Origin: S146-42 sp965371965
Lineage (GTDB): Bacteria; Planctomycetota; Phycisphaerae; Phycisphaerales; UBA1924
DNA: 8,832 bases
Reading direction: 5' to 3'
Assembly: GCA_965371965.1 (NCBI GenBank)
Contig: CBDVAM010000145.1
Span: 1-8,832 of the forward strand
The notes beneath the pieces are model-generated. The model was not told the DNA's origin, did not search any database, and saw nothing but the letters and a program-made list of their open reading frames with translations. Below are positions 5,297 to 8,832 of the stretch, in pieces (positions within the stretch are counted from its first letter, which is position 1; the number at the start of each line of letters is the position of its first letter). Position numbers and translations under genes: made by a program.

Positions 5297-7267
5297 ATGT
5301 CATTCGAAGCCGCGGTTCATGCTCAGGCGATCGAGTTGGGGCGGCTGTCGCTGGAGATGTGCGCCGAAGCGGGCAGCGGGCACCCCTCCAGCGCGATGAG
5401 CATCTCGCACATCGTCACCGTTCTCATGTTCCACAACATGCGATGGAGCCCGGACTATCCGGATTATCCCACCAGCGATCGCCTGGTGCTCAGCGAGGGG
5501 CACGCGGTGCCGGCTATCTACGCGGCGGCGGCGAAGCTCGGGGTGATGGTGGGGGTAGATCCTGATAATCGCGAGCGGCTCTCGGTGGAGAGCCTCATGT
5601 CGCTGCGTCAGGGCGATTCGATCCTGGACGGACATCCGAACCCGCAGGTCGGGTTTCCGTTCTTTGACGCGGCGACGGGTTCGCTCGGGCAGGGGCTGAG
5701 CGTGGCGGCTGGGCTTGGTGAGTCGGCACGCCTCGACGGGTTCGACAAGAGGATTTTCTGCATCATCGGCGACGGCGAGGCGCGCGAGGGGCAGGTCTCC
5801 GAGGCGCTGGACTACGTCATCGATCGCAATCTCAACAACGTGCTGGCGATTTTCAACTGCAACGGCTACGGGCAGGCCGATCGCGTGAGCGAGCAGCAGT
5901 CGCCCGATCGCATGACCGCCAAGCTCGAGGCATACGGGTTCGACGTGCGGGTGATTGACGGGCACGATCCGGCACAGATCACACAGGCCTTCGACGCTTT
6001 TTCTGATATCTCCGGCGATGAGAACGCCCGTCCGATGGCGATAGTCGCCAAGACGGTCAAGGGCTGGGGCGCCCCGTCGATCCAGGGTGGGGGCTGGCAC
6101 GGCAAGCCGCCGACGGGCGATGCGCTGCGCAAGGCGCTCGAAGAGCTCGATGATCGGCGTGTGGAACTGACCAGCTCGCTGGTCTCGACCGACGCGTTCA
6201 CGATCCAGATGCCGATGGACGCGCCGGCCCGCGAGATGGGCGTCGGTGAGATCCCGTCGCTCAGCGCACTCATGCGAGAGCTCGACATGGAGAGCCTGCT
6301 TGCGACCGGACGCCTGTCGACGCGCAAGGCCTACGGGCTCGCGCTGCGGGCGCTGGGGGGCGTGAGCGATCGGGTGGTCGTGCTCGACGCCGACGTGAGC
6401 AACTCGACGTTCGCCGAGACGTTCGCAAAGGAAGCCGATCTCGAGAATCGTTTCTTTGAGTGCAAGATCGGCGAGCAGAACATGATGTCGATGGGCGTGG
6501 GTTTCAGTGCGGCCCAGCGGATCCCCTTCTGCTCGACGTTCGCGAAGTTCGTGACGCGCGCGTACGACCAGATCGAGATGGCGCTGTACTCGGGTGCGAA
6601 CCTGAAGATCATCGGCTCGCACGCGGGGATCAGCCTCGCGGCCGACGGCCCCAGCCAGATGTCGCTGCCCGATATCAGCTGGTTCCGCTCGCTGAGCACG
6701 GTCAAGGACCACCGGGGCAACCCGGGAATCTATATCCTGCAGCCGGCCGATGCGTTCGCGGCGTACGCGCTGACGCAGGTGATGGCCGAGTACGAGGGGA
6801 TGGTCTACATGCGGACACTCCGTCCCGAGACCGAGTTCCTGTACACCGAGCACCAGCTCTTCAACCTGGGGGCGTTCGAGGTGCTCAACGAGGGTCGGGA
6901 TATCGTTCTGTGTGCCGCGGGCTATCTGGTGCATGAGGCGAACAAGGCTGTGGATCGGCTCGATGAGATGGGGATCAGCGCGACGCTGATCGATCTGTAC
7001 TCGCTGCCGTTCGACAGGGACAAGCTGCTGGATATCGTCGGGGCCAACGGCGGGTATGTGATCAGCATCGAGGACAACTTCGGCGGGGGCATCGGCAGCG
7101 CGATCGCCGACGCCCTGGTCGAATCCGGCGACGGGTTCACGCTCGAACAGATGTTCGTCAAGCGCATTCCCAAGAGCGCCCGCACGCCAGAAGAAATCGT
7201 CAAGATGTGCGGGCTGAGCGCGGACGACATCGTCGCGAAGGTCGCGGCGATGCTCCAGATCGCGTAG
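5297..7267 (+). CDS. tkt: Transketolase (animal-type branch)
   Basis: Transketolase moves two-carbon units between sugar phosphates in the pentose phosphate pathway, using thiamine diphosphate. The 656-aa protein has all three domains. The N-terminal cofactor domain has SGHP (27-30), LSEGHAVP (65-72), DGHPNP (111-116) and the diphosphate motif beginning GDGEAREG (158-165) and ending FNCNG (186-190); WHGKPP (267-272) supplies a conserved active-site His. The central Pyr domain starts near LSTRKAYGLAL (340-350), holds the catalytic Glu in IGEQNM (391-396, E393), and has FCSTFAKF (411-418) and SHAGISLAADGPSQM (441-455). The C-terminal domain has IEDNFGGGIG (591-600). The order and wording of these motifs, especially SEGHA, GSLGQGL, WHGKP and DGPSQM, resemble human TKT more than E. 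coli TktA, where the equivalents are SNGHG and DGPTHQ. The start is fixed by AGGAAGG 6 nt upstream. The gene is divergent from dnaN, with lpdA downstream in the same direction. Catalytic residues appear intact. Confidence 0.95.
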   Translation: MSFEAAVHAQAIELGRLSLEMCAEAGSGHPSSAMSISHIVTVLMFHNMRWSPDYPDYPTSDRLVLSEGHAVPAIYAAAAKLGVMVGVDPDNRERLSVESLMSLRQGDSILDGHPNPQVGFPFFDAATGSLGQGLSVAAGLGESARLDGFDKRIFCIIGDGEAREGQVSEALDYVIDRNLNNVLAIFNCNGYGQADRVSEQQSPDRMTAKLEAYGFDVRVIDGHDPAQITQAFDAFSDISGDENARPMAIVAKTVKGWGAPSIQGGGWHGKPPTGDALRKALEELDDRRVELTSSLVSTDAFTIQMPMDAPAREMGVGEIPSLSALMRELDMESLLATGRLSTRKAYGLALRALGGVSDRVVVLDADVSNSTFAETFAKEADLENRFFECKIGEQNMMSMGVGFSAAQRIPFCSTFAKFVTRAYDQIEMALYSGANLKIIGSHAGISLAADGPSQMSLPDISWFRSLSTVKDHRGNPGIYILQPADAFAAYALTQVMAEYEGMVYMRTLRPETEFLYTEHQLFNLGAFEVLNEGRDIVLCAAGYLVHEANKAVDRLDEMGISATLIDLYSLPFDRDKLLDIVGANGGYVISIEDNFGGGIGSAIADALVESGDGFTLEQMFVKRIPKSARTPEEIVKMCGLSADDIVAKVAAMLQIA

Positions 7268-7273
7268 GGCACG

Positions 7274-7312
7274 GGCGGAGTCTCGCGGGGCCATGAAGGA
7301 AGAGACTGCGCC
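7274..7312 (+). terminator. Hairpin just after tkt (possible terminator or 3' stabiliser)
   Basis: GGCGGAGTCTC (7274-7284) pairs with GAGACTGCGCC (7302-7312): an 11-bp stem with one mismatch and a 17-nt loop, beginning 6 nt after the tkt stop. No T-run follows, so it is not a canonical intrinsic terminator. It may protect the mRNA end or act with Rho. Confidence 0.4.
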
Positions 7313-7377
7313 GAAGGCGACGCGGTATCGGCGCGCCCGATGCCGCCGGTTGCAACCCGAGCCAGCGCCATGGTCAC

Positions 7378-7395
7378 GGGCACGTTCGCGTGCCT
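7378..7395 (+). terminator. TTCG-loop hairpin between tkt and lpdA
   Basis: GGCACG-TTCG-CGTGCC (7379-7394) is a perfect 6-bp stem with a TTCG tetraloop, extended by one G-T pair. There is no T-run after it. It lies about 46 bp before the candidate lpdA -10 box, consistent with a boundary between two transcription units, but its function is unproven. Confidence 0.3.
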
Positions 7396-7440
7396 CGGCG
7401 GGAGCCGTCCACGCGCGTCCGGGGCTCGGGCCTCCGGCGC

Positions 7441-7446
7441 TATACT
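7441..7446 (+). promoter_or_regulatory. Candidate -10 box for lpdA
   Basis: TATACT matches TATAAT at five of six positions and lies 30 nt upstream of the lpdA start. No recognisable -35 hexamer is found at 16-18 bp. The same TATACTC string lies upstream of ompH. Confidence 0.4.
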
Positions 7447-7476
7447 CCCACCCACTTCTAGAAAGCGAGGCTCCGC

Positions 7477-8832
7477 GTGGCAAAGACGCCAAACCACTTC
7501 GATCTGATCGTCATCGGCGGCGGGCCCGGCGGATACGTCGGCGCGATCCGGGGCGCACAACTCGGCATGAAGGTCGCCTGCGTCGAGCGGGCCAAGCTCG
7601 GCGGGGTCTGCCTCAACTGGGGCTGCATCCCGTCCAAGGCTCTGCTGTCAAACGCCGAGCTGATGGAGAAGCTCAACGAGCGGGATATCTGGGGCCTGAA
7701 ACTCAAGGGCGAGATCGAGTTCGACTGGTCGAAGGTCATCGGGCGCAGCCGCGACGTGGCGAGCAAGCTCAACAAGGGCGTCGAGTTTCTGCTGAAGAAG
7801 AACAAGGTCACGCACTTCGAGGCCAGCGCCAAGATCGTTTCTGCCGCGAAGAACGGGCTGTGCAGGGTTGAGATCCAGGACTGCGAGGTCCAGGAAGAAC
7901 TCACCAGCGCCCCGGCGACGCCCGGCAAGACCCGCGAGACTATCACCGGTGACAACGTCCTCATCGCCACCGGCAGCGTCGCGCGCGATCTTCCCTTTGC
8001 AAGGTTCGATGGCGACCGCATCTGGGGTGCCCGCGAGGCCATGTTCAACAAGGAGATGCCCAAGAAGCTCGTCGTCGTCGGCGCGGGCGCTATCGGCATG
8101 GAGTTCGGCTACTTCTACCACTCCTTCGGCACCGAGGTCACGATCGTCGAGATGCTCGATCGTCTCGTGCCGATCGAGGATTCGGAAGTCTCCGCCGCGA
8201 TGACCAGGCTCTACAAGAAGAAGGGTTTTAATATCAAGACAGGGCACCTGACCACCGCTGTTGAGAAGACCAAGACAGGTGTCAAGGTCACGATCGCGCC
8301 GGTGAAGGACGGCAAGGCCGACGAATCTAAGAAGGAAACCATCGAGGCCGACCGCGTGCTGCTGGCTATCGGCGTCAAGGGGCGCTACGACGGGCTCTTC
8401 GACGACAAGCTGGGCCTGGAGACCGTCAAGGATCACATCAAGACCGACTATGTGGCGGGCGATCTGGCCAACCCTGCCAGGGCGCTAGATTACAAGACGA
8501 ACTTGCCAGGGGTGTATGCCGTCGGCGACGTCATCGGCCCGCCGTGGCTTGCGCACGTTGCGTCAGAAGAGGCCATCCTGTGTGTCGAGCGGATCGCCTG
8601 GCGTGCCGGCAAGCTCGACCACGAGCCGATCCCGATGGATTATTCGGTCATCCCCGGCTGCACCTACTGCCAGCCGCAGATCGCGAGCGTCGGCTATACC
8701 GAGGACGCGCTCAAGGCCCAGGGGCTCAAGAAGGGGACCGACTATTCGGTCGGCAAGTTCCCCTTCACCGCCCTTGGCAAGGGCCAACGCAGCCCACCCC
8801 ACCGCCGGGTTCACAAAGATAATCCGCGGCCT
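7477..8832 (+). CDS. lpdA: Dihydrolipoamide dehydrogenase E3 (partial, apparent frameshift near the right edge)
   Basis: E3 is the flavoenzyme that reoxidises lipoyl groups of 2-oxoacid dehydrogenase and glycine cleavage complexes, passing electrons to NAD+. The visible frame starts at GTG 7477, with GAGG 6 nt upstream. The FAD-binding motif GGGPGG is at residues 14-19, the redox disulfide CLNWGC at 45-50 followed by IPSK, an ATG motif near 164-166 (LIATGS), the NAD-binding GAGAIG at 202-207, and the second FAD motif LPGVYAVGDV at 343-352. The dimerisation domain begins around IPGCTYCQPQIASVGYTE (392-409). A loop of about 15 extra residues sits near 140-155 (TSAPATPGKT). At residue 436 the frame goes wrong: after FPFTALGKG the +0 frame reads QRSPPHRRV, while the +1 frame from 8786 reads NAAHPTAGFTKIIRG, as the family predicts. 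The end, with the catalytic His-Glu pair, is beyond the window. Family identity is firm; whether the gene is broken is open. Confidence 0.9.
   Translation, partial: MAKTPNHFDLIVIGGGPGGYVGAIRGAQLGMKVACVERAKLGGVCLNWGCIPSKALLSNAELMEKLNERDIWGLKLKGEIEFDWSKVIGRSRDVASKLNKGVEFLLKKNKVTHFEASAKIVSAAKNGLCRVEIQDCEVQEELTSAPATPGKTRETITGDNVLIATGSVARDLPFARFDGDRIWGAREAMFNKEMPKKLVVVGAGAIGMEFGYFYHSFGTEVTIVEMLDRLVPIEDSEVSAAMTRLYKKKGFNIKTGHLTTAVEKTKTGVKVTIAPVKDGKADESKKETIEADRVLLAIGVKGRYDGLFDDKLGLETVKDHIKTDYVAGDLANPARALDYKTNLPGVYAVGDVIGPPWLAHVASEEAILCVERIAWRAGKLDHEPIPMDYSVIPGCTYCQPQIASVGYTEDALKAQGLKKGTDYSVGKFPFTALGKGQRSPPHRRVHKDNPRP
8782..8785 (+). other. Apparent +1 frameshift site in lpdA
   Basis: The bases GGCC follow the codons for ALGK. 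Removing one C joins TALGKG directly to NAAHPTAGFTK, which restores the family spacing between the conserved GK and the F-x-K motif. The simplest reading is one inserted base, either a sequencing/assembly error in a short G/C run or a real mutation. Confidence 0.7.

Noticed and set aside
5300..7492. 730-codon open frame on the minus strand, antisense to the whole of tkt
   Set aside because: It mirrors a firmly identified gene. The translation is rich in Arg, His and Asp/Val with no recognisable domain, as expected when GC-rich codon positions suppress stops on the opposite strand.
7648..8436. 262-codon minus-strand open frame inside lpdA
   Set aside because: It is fully antisense to conserved FAD- and NAD-binding coding sequence and has no own motif or ribosome binding site that I can see.
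1..8832. Search for a mobile element, defence module, CRISPR array, tRNA or rRNA
   Set aside because: Nearly all the sequence is accounted for by six housekeeping genes. The gaps are short (3 to 276 bp) and show no array, no long terminal inverted repeats and no RNA gene fold that I can recognise.

Overview
The window looks like ordinary chromosomal DNA from a GC-rich, LPS-making diderm (Gram-negative type) bacterium. It holds six protein genes: four read leftward (dnaN, bamA, ompH and a partial lpxD) and two rightward (transketolase and a partial dihydrolipoamide dehydrogenase). LpxD, a periplasmic Skp/OmpH-type chaperone and BamA together imply a lipid A outer membrane with beta-barrel proteins. 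GTG starts, high GC and the divergent envelope proteins would fit a planctomycete of the Phycisphaerae type. That lineage guess is weak inference; nothing here proves it.

Left block, minus strand, read from position 5020 down to 1: dnaN (sliding clamp), 65 bp, bamA (outer-membrane protein insertase), about 120 bp with a candidate promoter, ompH (chaperone), 3 bp, then lpxD (lipid A N-acyltransferase), cut by the left edge. bamA-ompH-lpxD is a classic envelope-biogenesis order: the chaperone delivers unfolded barrels to BamA, and LpxD builds the lipid anchor of the same membrane. The unusual part is the replication clamp gene directly upstream, away from its usual dnaA/recF/gyrB company.

The divergent control region, 5021-5296 (276 bp), lies between dnaN and the transketolase gene. 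It contains a G-rich stretch with repeated TCGGGGGT words, weak promoter-like hexamers in both directions and a strong ribosome binding site for transketolase.

Right block, plus strand: a transketolase resembling the animal-type branch (656 aa), a 209-bp gap with two hairpins and a TATACT box, then lpdA, which starts at GTG and runs off the right edge. Within its last 50 bases the lpdA frame appears broken by one extra base: conserved family sequence continues in the +1 frame. These two genes belong to central carbon metabolism (pentose phosphate pathway and 2-oxoacid dehydrogenase complexes).

I see no tRNA, rRNA, CRISPR array, insertion sequence, phage gene or toxin/defence module, and no convincing undescribed system. 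The points most worth checking are the lpdA frame break, a recurrent ATACTC box upstream of several genes, an exact 24-bp in-frame repeat inside bamA, and the dnaN-bamA linkage.
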